NCBI GenBank assembly: GCA_018268715.1
Contig: JAFDVZ010000002.1
Location: 305,632-369,631, forward strand
Direction of reading: 5' to 3'
Length of the DNA: 64,000 nt
DNA from: Acidobacteriota bacterium
GTDB taxonomy: Bacteria > Acidobacteriota > Terriglobia > Bryobacterales > Bryobacteraceae
In this document: in pieces, positions 38,824 through 47,775 of the stretch
Layout of the letters: each line of letters opens with the position of its first letter
How positions within the stretch are numbered: position 1 is the first letter of the stretch
Made by a program: the position numbers and the translations under genes
The notes under the pieces: model-generated
Database searches by the model: none
Seen by the model: the letters and a program-made list of their open reading frames with translations, nothing else
Told to the model about the DNA's origin: nothing

Positions 38824-40125
38824 GTGTCCGTAATCGAGTTCAGCCACGTCTCCAAGAGCTACTCGATCTATCGCTCCCCGGCCGACCGCCTCAAAGAAGT
38901 CCTCACCCTGAACCGCCGCAGCTTCCACCGCGACTTTTGGGCCCTCCGCGACCTCTCCTTCGACGTCCGCCGCGGCGAAACCTTCTGCATCGTGGGCGAA
39001 AACGGGTGCGGGAAGAGCACTTTGCTGCAGATTGTGGCCGGTATCCTGCAGCCGTCGGGGGGGCAAGTTGCCGTTAAAGGCCGTGTTTCCGCGCTGTTAG
39101 AGCTGGGGGCGGGGTTCAACCCGGAGTTCTCGGGGCGCGACAATGTGTATCTAAACGGCGCAATTTTGGGCTATTCGCGTGCAGAAATGGACCAAAAATA
39201 CACCGAAATTCGCGAGTTTGCGGAGATCGGGGACTTCATACACCAGCCGGTGAAGACCTACTCGAGCGGGATGCTGGTCCGGCTGGCCTTCGCCGTGGCC
39301 ATCCATGTCGACCCGGAGATCCTGCTGGTGGACGAGGCCCTGGCGGTGGGCGACGTCTACTTCCGGCAGCGCTGCATGCGGAAAGTGCACGAGCTGAGGG
39401 CGAGGGGGATCACGATCCTGTTCGTCTCCCACGCCACGGCCGACGTCAAGGCGCTGGGCGACCGGGCGATGTGGCTCGACCACGGCAAGCTCAGGCAGAT
39501 CGGGGACACCGAGAAGGTGGTCACCGAATATCTGGTGGCCATGTCACAAAAGGACTCGGACTACCTGGAGCATCACAAGGAGCCGGAGGTGGAGCGAGCG
39601 CCGGTGACCGCGCCGGAGGTGGTCCATACGCTGCCGAACCAGGACCGGCGGTTCGGAGACGGGCGGGCGGAGGTGCTGGGAATCCAGATCCTCGACGCTC
39701 GCGGGCGGCCGATTGGAGCGCTGGAACCGGACACGTCGATTATTGTGCGCGTGAGCGTACGGGCGAAGGCGAATCTGCCGCTGCCGATTGTCGGATTCAT
39801 GATGCGAAACCACCTGGGCATGGACTTCGCCGGGACGAACACGGCGCGGGAGGGATACCAGATTCCGGGGATGCGCCAGGACGACGTCCATACCGTCGAC
39901 TTCCACCTGGACCTGCCGACGCTCTACGCCAGCACGTTCTCCTTTTCGCCGGCCATCGCCGATGGGACGCTTGACGGTTATGCCATCTGCGACTGGGTGG
40001 ACCACGCCGTCGCGCTACCCATGATGCGAACCGAGGCGCCCATCTACGGCCATATCCACCTGCGCTGCCGGGTGGAACTCGACGCCCGCCTGAACGCCGA
40101 CCAACCGGTGGTGAGCCGTGCTTGA
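38824..40125 (+). CDS. Wzt-type ABC transporter ATP-binding protein for polysaccharide export
   Basis: The 433-residue protein starts with GTG. Its ATPase domain has Walker A GENGCGKST (residues 58-66), LLELGAGFNPEFSGRDNVYLNG and signature YSSGMLVRLAFA, typical of O-antigen and teichoic-acid exporters. The C-terminal part (about 270-425) is a Wzt-like beta-sandwich that binds the glycan end (IQILDARGRPIGALEPDTSI, AGTNTAREGYQIPG). The membrane partner Wzm is not next to it. The following methyltransferase overlaps by 8 bp and may cap the glycan chain, as in O8/O9 systems. Confidence 0.88.
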   Translation: MSVIEFSHVSKSYSIYRSPADRLKEVLTLNRRSFHRDFWALRDLSFDVRRGETFCIVGENGCGKSTLLQIVAGILQPSGGQVAVKGRVSALLELGAGFNPEFSGRDNVYLNGAILGYSRAEMDQKYTEIREFAEIGDFIHQPVKTYSSGMLVRLAFAVAIHVDPEILLVDEALAVGDVYFRQRCMRKVHELRARGITILFVSHATADVKALGDRAMWLDHGKLRQIGDTEKVVTEYLVAMSQKDSDYLEHHKEPEVERAPVTAPEVVHTLPNQDRRFGDGRAEVLGIQILDARGRPIGALEPDTSIIVRVSVRAKANLPLPIVGFMMRNHLGMDFAGTNTAREGYQIPGMRQDDVHTVDFHLDLPTLYASTFSFSPAIADGTLDGYAICDWVDHAVALPMMRTEAPIYGHIHLRCRVELDARLNADQPVVSRA

Positions 40126-41335
40126 GTTCACCGGCGAGAGGGTGGTCCCCGGGCAGGTGGAGCAGGACCTGTGGAACGAGCACGTCTCCCGCTACGCCTT
40201 CGCGGCCCGGTTCGCTATGGGGAAACGGGCGCTCGACCTGGGCTGTGGCGCCGGATACGGGGCGGCCGAACTGAGCCGGACGGCGCGCCAGGTGGTGGGC
40301 GTAGACCTGGATCCGGCGGCGGCGTTGTATGCGGCCCGCACCTTCCCGGTGGAGCGATTGCGGTTTGTCGCGGCGTCGGCCAGCGCCGTGCCCTTCGCGC
40401 GGGCGACGTTCGAGCTGGTGACCGCGTTCGAGGTGATCGAACACCTGACCGACTGGGCGGAACTGATCGCCGAGGCTCGCCGGGTGCTGACGCCGGACGG
40501 CGTCTTCATCGTCTCGACGCCCAACAAGGCCTACTACACGGCCTCCCGGGGAGCCGAGGGCAGCAATCCGTACCACGTCCATGAGTTCGAGTTCGCGGAG
40601 TTCCGGGACGCTCTGCTCAGGGTCTTCCCGAACGTCGGGATGCTGCTGCAAAATCGGTCGGAGGCCTTCGTCTTCCATCCGCCCAAGACCTACGCGGACG
40701 TGACGGCGCGCATCGACTCGAGCGGAGGACTGGCGACCGAGGCCCATTTCTTCGTCGCGGTCTGTTCGGCGGATCCGCCTCCCACGCAATCGTTCGTCTA
40801 CGTTCCACGGGCCGCCAACGTGCTCGCGGAACGGGAGCGGCATATTGCGATGCTCGAAAGCGACCTGGGCGAAACCAAAGAGGCCCTGGCGGGATTGCAT
40901 GCCGCGCATCAGAAGCAGACCGGGCATCTGGAAGATCAGAACCGCTGGGCCATGGAGCTGGAAGCCGCTCTGCAGAACTCGCAGAAGCGCGTGGTGGAAC
41001 TTCAGGACGCCTACGCCGATGAACAGCGGCGGGCCATGGAGGCGGTGAACGCCTACGAGAAACAGGTCCGCGGGCTTCAAGACGAGGGCGAGGCCAAGAC
41101 GCGGTGGGCGCTCGAAACCGAACGGCGATTGACGGCCGAAATCGAGAGGCTCAAAGCGCAACTGGGTGAGGTCATCGCGCTGAAGGAATCCGTCGAGGCG
41201 GCTTTCGAGGAGAGGACGCGGTGGGCGCTCCAACTGAAAGCCCAGCTAGAGGCGGCCGAAGGGAAGTTGGCCGGGGCCCAGGCCTCGCGCTGGGTCAAAA
41301 CAGGACGCCTGTTCGGAATCGGGCCTGAACTGTGA
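40118..41335 (+). CDS. methyltransferase with C-terminal coiled coil, probable glycan chain modifier
   Basis: The 405-residue protein starts with a GTG that overlaps the ATPase gene. The SAM domain is at about residues 1-200 (FTGERVVPGQVEQDLWNEHV, ALDLGCGAGYGAAELSR, FEVIEHLTDW). From about 225 to 390 the chain is heptad-rich coiled coil with a recurring RWA[ML]xLE motif: NRWAMELEAAL, TRWALETERRL and TRWALQLKAQL. In WbdD-like systems a methyltransferase with a coiled coil stops chain growth and measures length. The Wzt neighbour fits such a role, but this is inference. Confidence 0.78.
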   Translation: MLEFTGERVVPGQVEQDLWNEHVSRYAFAARFAMGKRALDLGCGAGYGAAELSRTARQVVGVDLDPAAALYAARTFPVERLRFVAASASAVPFARATFELVTAFEVIEHLTDWAELIAEARRVLTPDGVFIVSTPNKAYYTASRGAEGSNPYHVHEFEFAEFRDALLRVFPNVGMLLQNRSEAFVFHPPKTYADVTARIDSSGGLATEAHFFVAVCSADPPPTQSFVYVPRAANVLAERERHIAMLESDLGETKEALAGLHAAHQKQTGHLEDQNRWAMELEAALQNSQKRVVELQDAYADEQRRAMEAVNAYEKQVRGLQDEGEAKTRWALETERRLTAEIERLKAQLGEVIALKESVEAAFEERTRWALQLKAQLEAAEGKLAGAQASRWVKTGRLFGIGPEL

Positions 41336-41450
41336 CGCCTGTCCCGAAAACGCACACCCGAGCCGCCCGACCCCGCTCGTAAACCATTGATTCCAAGTGG
41401 CGAATCGTGTGGTGCGAGACGTGCCCGCACCCTCGGGCCAGGACTCCAGC

Positions 41451-42068
41451 ATGAAACGCCGCATCCTGCTTTCGCTGATCCTTGCCGCCGGAGCCACCGC
41501 TGTGCACGCGCGGCCCAAGGCGGAACCTGTCGAGGCCGTCGACACCGAGCAGACCATCTTCGCCTCCGGCGGGATTGTCGAACTGAAAGACAGCATCGGG
41601 AACGTTCAGGTGGAAGGGTGGGAACGTTCGGAAGTACTCGTGACGGTTACCAAGTCGGCCGTGGAACGAACCGAGGGCGAATTGGACCGCATCGTGGTGG
41701 CGGCCGAGCGCCGCGGACCGGACCATCTGGTGATCACCACCCGGCAGCCGCTGCGGCATCGCGCCGACGTCCGGTTGTCCTATGTGATTCACGTGCCACG
41801 GCAGACCAAGCTGGTGATCGCGCACGACCGGGGCGACATAGAGGTGCGCAACGTTAGCGCCAACATGCATGTTTCCAACAGGATGGGGCGGATCGACCTG
41901 AGCCTTCCCCAAAACGAACGGTACGCCATCGACGCCAAGACGCACTTCGGGCGGGTGGCTTCGGAGTGGGACGACCGTCACTATTCGCCGGATGAACTGG
42001 CGCCTGTACGGCTATTGCTGAGGGTTGGAACGGGAGATATCACGCTGCGGCGTGCGCGGCACGGCTGA
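41451..42068 (+). CDS. secreted DUF4097-like beta-helix protein
   Basis: From the ATG at 41451 the 205-residue protein has a signal peptide (MKRRILLSLILAAGATAVHA) and then short repeated strands (GGIVELKDSIGNVQVEGWE, RGDIEVRNVSANMHVSNRMG, HFGRVASEW, VGTGDITLRRA), the pattern of DUF4097/adhesin-like right-handed beta-structure. An in-frame start at 41397 would hide the signal peptide. The role is unknown. Confidence 0.62.
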   Translation: MKRRILLSLILAAGATAVHARPKAEPVEAVDTEQTIFASGGIVELKDSIGNVQVEGWERSEVLVTVTKSAVERTEGELDRIVVAAERRGPDHLVITTRQPLRHRADVRLSYVIHVPRQTKLVIAHDRGDIEVRNVSANMHVSNRMGRIDLSLPQNERYAIDAKTHFGRVASEWDDRHYSPDELAPVRLLLRVGTGDITLRRARHG

Positions 42069-42078
42069 GGGGTGAGCG

Positions 42079-42483
42079 TCAGGCGATTCCGGCGAGTTTC
42101 ATCTCGCGATTGACGCGGCGCATGGCGCGGACGCCGATCAGGTCCGCCACCTTCCCCAACAGGTCCGGAATGTCCTCCGGCTTAATCAGCACGCGCTCGG
42201 TCCGCTTCACTTCAGAGTTCTTTTCAGTGGTCAACAGAGCGGTGGCCGGCTTGTACTTCATCATCCGGGCGTGAGCCAAAACCTTAAGCCCGGCGTCCGG
42301 AGACTCCATCTGCAAGTCGCTCAAAACCAGTTCGTATTCCTGCTCGTCCAGCTTGCTGACGGCTTCGGCGGCGGAGGCGGCGCAGTCTACGGTATAACCG
42401 CTCAACTCCAGTACGGTCTTCAAGGTCAGACGTGACGCGGGGTCGTCGTCCACCAACAACACTTTGGCGAAATCGAAGTCCAT
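42079..42483 (-). CDS. single-domain response regulator
   Basis: The 134-residue protein is a stand-alone receiver: VLLVDDDPASRLTLKTVLE with the acidic cluster, phospho-acceptor Asp56 in ELVLSDLQMESPDAG, and Lys101 in VLIKPEDI. The ATG at 42483 starts just before the first strand; a longer frame to 42522 adds a poor N-terminus. No output domain and no nearby kinase gene are present, so it is an orphan. It lies downstream of purB on the same strand with a 171-bp gap. Confidence 0.85.
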   Translation of the reverse strand: MDFDFAKVLLVDDDPASRLTLKTVLELSGYTVDCAASAAEAVSKLDEQEYELVLSDLQMESPDAGLKVLAHARMMKYKPATALLTTEKNSEVKRTERVLIKPEDIPDLLGKVADLIGVRAMRRVNREMKLAGIA

Positions 42484-42654
42484 TCTGAGAGTCTCGCGCT
42501 GCACCGGCCTACGGATTGTCACCCTTGTCTCGTCACGCTTAGTTTAACCGGAAAATGGCGAATTTGATCCGCCAAAATGCGGGGATTCAGTCCGGTAAGT
42601 AATAGCGGCTCCCAGGCGAAGGGAGAAGTAGTTTATTCTGAATGGGTTAACAGC

Positions 42655-43974
42655 CTAGGCGGGGCCTCGGTCGAACACCCTAGCGAAGATCGCCGATACG
42701 TTTCCCAGTTGCCTTTCAAGGGAAAAGGTGTATTGCAACTGTTGTACATCCAAGTACTGCCGAATCCGCTCGTCGCCCTCCACCGCACCCCGGAAATCCC
42801 CCTCATTCTCCCAGGCTTGCATGGCGTGGCCCTGCACCAGACGGTAGGCCTCCTCACGGAGCATGCCGGCGGCGGCCAGGTCGAGCAGGAGCTGGCCGGA
42901 GAAGACCAGACCGCGGGTGGAATCGAGGTTGCGGCGCATGCGCTCGGGGTGGACCCGCATTCCGTCCACGAGCCAAATGGTCTTGGCGAGGAGGTAGTCG
43001 ACCAGGATGGTGGAATCGGGCAGGATGACCCTCTCCACCGAGGAATGAGAGATATCCCGCTCGTGCCACAGGGCGATATCCTCGAAGGCGGCCTGAACGT
43101 TCGATCGCACCACGCGGGCCAGGCCGCAGATCTGTTCGCTGGTGACCGGGTTCCGCTTGTGGGGCATGGCGGAGCTGCCCTTCTGGGAACTGGAGAAGGG
43201 CTCCTCGGCCTCCCGGACCTCGGTGCGCTGGAGGTGGCGAACTTCGAGCGCGATCTTTTCGCACAGCGCGGCCACCAGGGCCAGGGCGGAGACGAAATTG
43301 GCGTGCCGGTCGCGCGAGATCACCTGGGAGGCGATGGGCGCGGGCTTCAGGCCGAGCTTCGCGCAGATGCGCTCCTCGGCCTGGGGGCCGATGTGGCCAA
43401 ATGTGCCGACCGCGCCGGAGATCTTGCCGACGCGCATCTCTTCGGCGGCGGCGCGCAGGCGGTCGAGCGAGCGAACGGCCTCGTCGTACCATAGCGCCAC
43501 CTTGAGACCGAAGGTGATGGGCTCGGCGTGGACGCCGTGGGTGCGACCGATCTGCACGGCGTCCTTGAACTCGAAAGCCCGGCGTTTGAGGACGGCGATC
43601 AGGGACTCCAGAGCCGTTACGATCAGGGCGGAGGACTCCTTCACCAGAAGCGCCTGGGCGGTGTCCACCACGTCGTTCGACGTCAGGCCGTAGTGGAACC
43701 AGCGGGAGGCGTCGCCGTGACCGGCCGCCTTCATCGACTCGGCGATGGCGGTGGTGAAGGCGATGACGTCGTGGCGGACCTCACGCTCGATTTCGTTGAT
43801 GCGCTCGACGCTGAAGCTCGAGTGCTCGCGGAGGGCGCGGGCGGCCTCCAACGGGACGTCGCCCAGTTCGGCCAGCGCTTCGGAGGCGGCCAGTTCGACC
43901 TCACGCCATTGGCGGAAACGGTTCTCTTCGCTCCAGACCCGGCCCATCTCCGGGCGGGTGTAACGGGCAATCAT
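42655..43974 (-). CDS. purB: adenylosuccinate lyase
   Basis: The ATG at 43974 begins MIARYTRPEMGRVWSEENRF, the usual bacterial PurB start. The 439-residue protein has the fumarase/aspartase superfamily signature GSSAMPHKRNPVTSEQICGL, plus GRTHGVHAEPITFG and TSNDVVDTAQALLV. It acts twice in purine synthesis, splitting SAICAR and adenylosuccinate. It lies 40 bp downstream of the metallo-hydrolase gene on the same strand. Confidence 0.96.
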   Translation of the reverse strand: MIARYTRPEMGRVWSEENRFRQWREVELAASEALAELGDVPLEAARALREHSSFSVERINEIEREVRHDVIAFTTAIAESMKAAGHGDASRWFHYGLTSNDVVDTAQALLVKESSALIVTALESLIAVLKRRAFEFKDAVQIGRTHGVHAEPITFGLKVALWYDEAVRSLDRLRAAAEEMRVGKISGAVGTFGHIGPQAEERICAKLGLKPAPIASQVISRDRHANFVSALALVAALCEKIALEVRHLQRTEVREAEEPFSSSQKGSSAMPHKRNPVTSEQICGLARVVRSNVQAAFEDIALWHERDISHSSVERVILPDSTILVDYLLAKTIWLVDGMRVHPERMRRNLDSTRGLVFSGQLLLDLAAAGMLREEAYRLVQGHAMQAWENEGDFRGAVEGDERIRQYLDVQQLQYTFSLERQLGNVSAIFARVFDRGPA

Positions 43975-44014
43975 CTCTCGTGGTTTCTCCTGGCGGACCC
44001 ATGCCGCCGGCAAT

Positions 44015-44800
44015 CTAATACAAAAACGCTTCCGACGGCTTGCGCCCGCCCGCGATGACCAGCCGGGTGAACAGGAGCCGTCCGTCCAGAGCCTGGGTGG
44101 CCATCAGGCGCACGATCTCCGGGTGATTGTTGTTCTCGCTGAGGTGGCCCAGAATCAACGTGCTGACCGAGCTGTCGAGATCCTTACGAATAAAGTCGCA
44201 GGCCACTTCGTTCGACAGGTGACCCTTGCGCCCCATCACGCGCTGCTTCACCGACCAGGGGTAGGGGCCCACCTTCAACATGTCCAGATCGTGATTCGAT
44301 TCGAGCATCAACAGGTCCGACCCGCGCAGATGCATCTTGACGCTGTCGGGCATGTAGCCTAAGTCCGTAACGAAGCCGACCTTCACGCCGTGGGCCCGGA
44401 TGCCCAAGCCCACCGGATCGATGGCGTCGTGCGGGATGGTGAAGGTGTCGACGTCGATGTCGCCGATGGCGAGCCGGGCGCCGGCCTGGAAATGCTCGAT
44501 GGACGGCGTGAACTCGCCCCAGTCGATGGCGGGCGCGGTGAGTCGGGATAGATACAGGGGCAGGGAACGGCCGCCGCGATGATAGTGGCGGGCGATGGAG
44601 GCGAGGCCCGAGACGTGATCGGTGTGCTCGTGCGTGACGACGATGCCGGTGAGGGCTTCGGGATCCTCTCCGATGTCGCGCAGGCGCTGGAAGGTCTCCC
44701 TGCGGCTGAGTCCGGCGTCCACGAGGATGCGCGTACGGTCCGTGCCGATGAACGTGCAGTTACCCGAGCTTGAACTGGCCAGAACGCAGACCTTGACTAT
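44015..44800 (-). CDS. MBL-fold metallo-hydrolase, YycJ/WalJ-like, apparent ATA start
   Basis: The metallo-beta-lactamase motif HEHTDH (VVTHEHTDHVSGLASIARHY) and the upstream SSSSGNCTFIG segment match YycJ-like hydrolases. That conserved N-terminus (IVKVCVLASSSSGNC) reads in frame back to an ATA at 44800, with GGGAGG (44807-44812) 6 nt upstream and a stop codon further up; no in-frame ATG, GTG or TTG lies between. A GTG at 44722 would remove the conserved start. The full form has 261 residues. Substrate unknown; some relatives act on nucleic acids. Confidence 0.8.
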   Translation of the reverse strand: MVKVCVLASSSSGNCTFIGTDRTRILVDAGLSRRETFQRLRDIGEDPEALTGIVVTHEHTDHVSGLASIARHYHRGGRSLPLYLSRLTAPAIDWGEFTPSIEHFQAGARLAIGDIDVDTFTIPHDAIDPVGLGIRAHGVKVGFVTDLGYMPDSVKMHLRGSDLLMLESNHDLDMLKVGPYPWSVKQRVMGRKGHLSNEVACDFIRKDLDSSVSTLILGHLSENNNHPEIVRLMATQALDGRLLFTRLVIAGGRKPSEAFLY

Positions 44801-44810
44801 GGACAGCCTC

Positions 44811-44836
44811 CCAGAAATTCCCGGTCCAGAAATTCC
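44811..44836. repeat. tandem 11-bp direct repeat upstream of the metallo-hydrolase gene
   Basis: CCAGAAATTCC occurs at 44811-44821 and again at 44826-44836, a 15-bp period. On the minus strand the copy nearer the gene overlaps its ribosome-binding site. It could bind a regulator or be an accidental duplication. Confidence 0.6.
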
Positions 44837-44887
44837 AGGTTAGGATATGCTCCGGCTGGTGTCCAGCAAAGAGTGGCCTTGGGCGCG

Positions 44888-46822
44888 CTATTGCTCGAGA
44901 TAGGTGTAGCCGTTCAGCCCTTCCTCGTAAAAGCGCAGCAGGCGGCCCGATTCCTCATAGCCGATCTTGCCCTCGCGCAGGGCGGTTTCGACGTCCACGC
45001 GGAACTCTTCGAGCAGAGCCTTGGCGTTGAACTGCACGTAGTCGAGCACCTCTCGCACGGTGTCGCCACGCACCACCGTGTTCAAGATTACTTCGTTGTT
45101 CTCGCCGAGCGTGACGTGCACGGCGTTGGTGTCGCCGAACAGGTTGTGCAGGTCGCCCAGGATCTCCTGATAGGCGCCCACCAGGAACGCCGCTAGAATA
45201 TACGGCCCGCCGTTCAGAGGGTGCAGCGGCAGGGTGCGCTTCACGTCGCGACGGTCGATGAACTGGTCGATCTTACCGTCGGAGTCGCAGGAGATGTCGC
45301 CGATGATGCCGTGATGGTAGGGCTCCTCGTCCAGCCGGTGGATGGGCATGATGGGGAACAACTGCTTCACGGCCCAACTGTCGGGCATGGACTGGAACAG
45401 CGAGAAATTACAGAAATAGGTCTCTGACAGGAGACTGTCGAGGGGTTCGAGCTCTTCGGGATAGGGCTCCAGGTCCTTGGCCATGCGCTGGATGCGGCGG
45501 CAGATGGCCCAGTAGATAGTCTCCGCCGTGCTGCGCTGCTGCAGCGGGAGATAGCCGAGGCTGAACAGGTTCAGGGCCGAGTCGAGCGCCTGCTGCGCGT
45601 CGTGAAACGCCTCGAGCAGGTTCTTCGAGCTGAGCCCCTTGTAGGTTTCAAGCAGATCGAACAGCGGCTGTTCCACTTCGTCCGACAGCTCCCGGGGCAC
45701 TTCCTGCTCGCCGAAGCCGGTGACGCCCAACACGTTGAACACCAGCACGCTGTGATACGCGGCGATGGCGCGGCCGCTTTCCGAGATGATGGTCGGGTGC
45801 GGCACTTCGGCTTCGTCGCACACCTGCTGGATGTGATAGACGACGTCGTTGGCGTACTCCTGCAAGGTGTAGTTGACGCTCGATTCGAAGTCGGTCTGGG
45901 AGCCGTCGTAATCGATGCCGAGTCCGCCGCCCACGTCCATGAACTGGAGGCCCGCGCCGGCGCGCTTCATTTCGACGTAGACGCGCACCGCCTCAGTAAC
46001 AGCGCCCTTGATCTGGCGGATGTTGGTGATCTGGCTGCCCAGGTGGAAGTGCAGCAACTGGAGGCAATCCTCCATGCCGACGGCCTTCAACTGCTCGAGC
46101 ACGCGCAGGGCTTCGGTGATGGTCAGGCCGAACTTGGAGCGGTAGCCGCCCGAGCTCTTCCAGCGGCCGGAGCCGCGGCTGGCGAGCTTGGCGCGCACGC
46201 CGATGACGGGGCGAACGCCGACCTTCTGCGAGTGCTTCAGGATGAGATCGAGCTCAGTGAACTTTTCGACGACGGGGATGATCTGGCGGCCCACCTTCTT
46301 GGCGAGCATGGCCAGTTCAATATACTCGTCGTCCTTGAAGCCGTTGCAGATGATGGGCGTGTGGTTGTCGGCGATGGCCATGACGGCCAGCAGTTCGGGC
46401 TTGGAGCCGGCCTCGAGACCGAAGCCGTAGGGGCGTCCGAAGTTGAACACCTCCTCCACCACCTGGCGCTGCTGGTTCACCTTGATGGGGAACACGCAGC
46501 GGTAGCCGCCCTTGTAGCCGTGCTCGGCGATGGAGTCCTGAAAGGCCTGGTGCATTTCGCCGAGGCGGTGCTTCAGGATGTCGGCGAACCGGATGAGGAT
46601 GGGGAGATAGATGCCGCGGAGTTCGAGCTTTTCGACGAGCTCCATCAGGTCGATGGAGCGAGCGGCGTCCTTGGTGGGATGCACAAGGACGTGGCCGTTG
46701 TCGCCCACCGAGAAGTAGCCCTTGCCCCAGGCGGCGACGTCGTAGAGTTCCGCGGCGTCGGCGGTGGTCCACCGCTCCGCGGGTTCGCGAACCGGTGCGT
46801 TATCGACAAGTTTGACGGTCAA
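44888..46822 (-). CDS. speA: biosynthetic arginine decarboxylase
   Basis: The 644-residue PLP protein has the SpeA-type N-terminus (RWTTADAAELYDVAAWGKGYF), the PLP lysine in CVFPIKVNQQRQVVEE, and GGGLGIDYDGSQTD in the barrel. It turns arginine into agmatine, the first step of one putrescine route. The start TTG at 46822 follows GGGAGGGG at good spacing; an earlier frame start adds 21 residues unlike the family. It lies 87 bp upstream of the metallo-hydrolase gene on the same strand. Confidence 0.93.
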   Translation of the reverse strand: MTVKLVDNAPVREPAERWTTADAAELYDVAAWGKGYFSVGDNGHVLVHPTKDAARSIDLMELVEKLELRGIYLPILIRFADILKHRLGEMHQAFQDSIAEHGYKGGYRCVFPIKVNQQRQVVEEVFNFGRPYGFGLEAGSKPELLAVMAIADNHTPIICNGFKDDEYIELAMLAKKVGRQIIPVVEKFTELDLILKHSQKVGVRPVIGVRAKLASRGSGRWKSSGGYRSKFGLTITEALRVLEQLKAVGMEDCLQLLHFHLGSQITNIRQIKGAVTEAVRVYVEMKRAGAGLQFMDVGGGLGIDYDGSQTDFESSVNYTLQEYANDVVYHIQQVCDEAEVPHPTIISESGRAIAAYHSVLVFNVLGVTGFGEQEVPRELSDEVEQPLFDLLETYKGLSSKNLLEAFHDAQQALDSALNLFSLGYLPLQQRSTAETIYWAICRRIQRMAKDLEPYPEELEPLDSLLSETYFCNFSLFQSMPDSWAVKQLFPIMPIHRLDEEPYHHGIIGDISCDSDGKIDQFIDRRDVKRTLPLHPLNGGPYILAAFLVGAYQEILGDLHNLFGDTNAVHVTLGENNEVILNTVVRGDTVREVLDYVQFNAKALLEEFRVDVETALREGKIGYEESGRLLRFYEEGLNGYTYLEQ

Positions 46823-46986
46823 CGCTTCCCCTCCCACTTGAGAATGCTGGCCGGCATCGGCACACCGGTGGCGTCGCGGCCGCAAATCGAAATTTCAGTG
46901 TCCTTCGAATTCGGCGCGGCGGCAAGTGAAAAAAACTGACGCGGAGTTGTAACACGGCGCCGGCGCGCGCGGCCGGACAACGCGAC

Positions 46987-46992
46987 TACAAT
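46987..46992 (+). promoter_or_regulatory. -10-like element TACAAT
   Basis: TACAAT (five of six to TATAAT) ends 6 nt before the SDR start at 46999, which would give a leaderless transcript. No -35 is evident. The 176-bp gap between speA and this gene otherwise holds no gene. Confidence 0.35.
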
Positions 46993-46998
46993 GAACGC

Positions 46999-47763
46999 AT
47001 GACGCTTGGCGGGAAAACGGCGCTGGTGACGGGCGCTAGCAAGGGAGTGGGGAAGGGCATCGCGCTCGAGTTGGCGCGGGAAGGCTGCGACGTGGCGGTG
47101 AATTACAACTCCGATCGGGCGGGGGCCGAAGCCACGGCGACCGAGATCGAGGCGATGGGCCGGCGCGCGATGGTGGTGCGGGCCAATGTGGGGTCGTCGG
47201 CCGATGTCGAGCGCATGTTTGAAGAAACGCTGGGACGGTTTCCGCGGCTGGACGTGCTGGTGAACAACGCGGGCGTGCAAACGTGGAAGACGCTGCTGGA
47301 GCTCGAAGAGGCCGAGTGGGACCGGGTGATCGATACGAACCTGAAGGGGTGCTTTCTGTGCACGCAGCGGGCGGCCCGGCATATGAAGGACGCAGGCGGC
47401 GGAGCGATCGTCAACATCGGTTCGGGGTCGAACAAGATGCCGTTTCCGAACCTGGTGGATTACACGTCGAGCAAGGGCGGCATCGAGATGTTCACGCGCG
47501 TGGCGGGCGTCGAGCTGGGGCCCTACGGGATCCGCGTGAATTGCGTGGCGCCGGGGGCGGTGGAGATCGAACGGACCAAGCTGGAGGCGGGGGATTACGG
47601 GGCGACGTGGGCGAATCTGACTCCGCTGAAGAGGGTGGGGCTGCCGTCGGATGTGGGTAAGGCGGTGGCGTTCCTGGCGAGCAACGCCGCGGCGTTTGTC
47701 ACCTGCCAGACGTTGTGGGTGGACGGCGGGCTGTTCAGCAAGCCGCAGTGGCCCTATAGCTAA
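46999..47763 (+). CDS. short-chain dehydrogenase/reductase, FabG-like
   Basis: The 254-residue protein has the NAD(P)-binding motif TGASKGVGKGIALELAREG, NNAGVQTWK, and the catalytic Tyr155 and Lys159 in DYTSSKGG, with a Ser in NIGSGSNK. It resembles classical SDRs such as FabG or glucose dehydrogenase. The C-terminal WVDGGLFSKPQWPYS is typical of sugar or polyol dehydrogenases of this class. The substrate is not known. It is convergent with the EthD-like gene. Confidence 0.85.
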   Translation: MTLGGKTALVTGASKGVGKGIALELAREGCDVAVNYNSDRAGAEATATEIEAMGRRAMVVRANVGSSADVERMFEETLGRFPRLDVLVNNAGVQTWKTLLELEEAEWDRVIDTNLKGCFLCTQRAARHMKDAGGGAIVNIGSGSNKMPFPNLVDYTSSKGGIEMFTRVAGVELGPYGIRVNCVAPGAVEIERTKLEAGDYGATWANLTPLKRVGLPSDVGKAVAFLASNAAAFVTCQTLWVDGGLFSKPQWPYS

Positions 47764-47775
47764 GGGCGCGGCGGG

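Noticed and set aside
45602-46939. 445-residue plus-strand frame opposite speA
   Set aside because: speA is unmistakable on the other strand; this frame has shadow composition and extends past the speA start into a promoter region.
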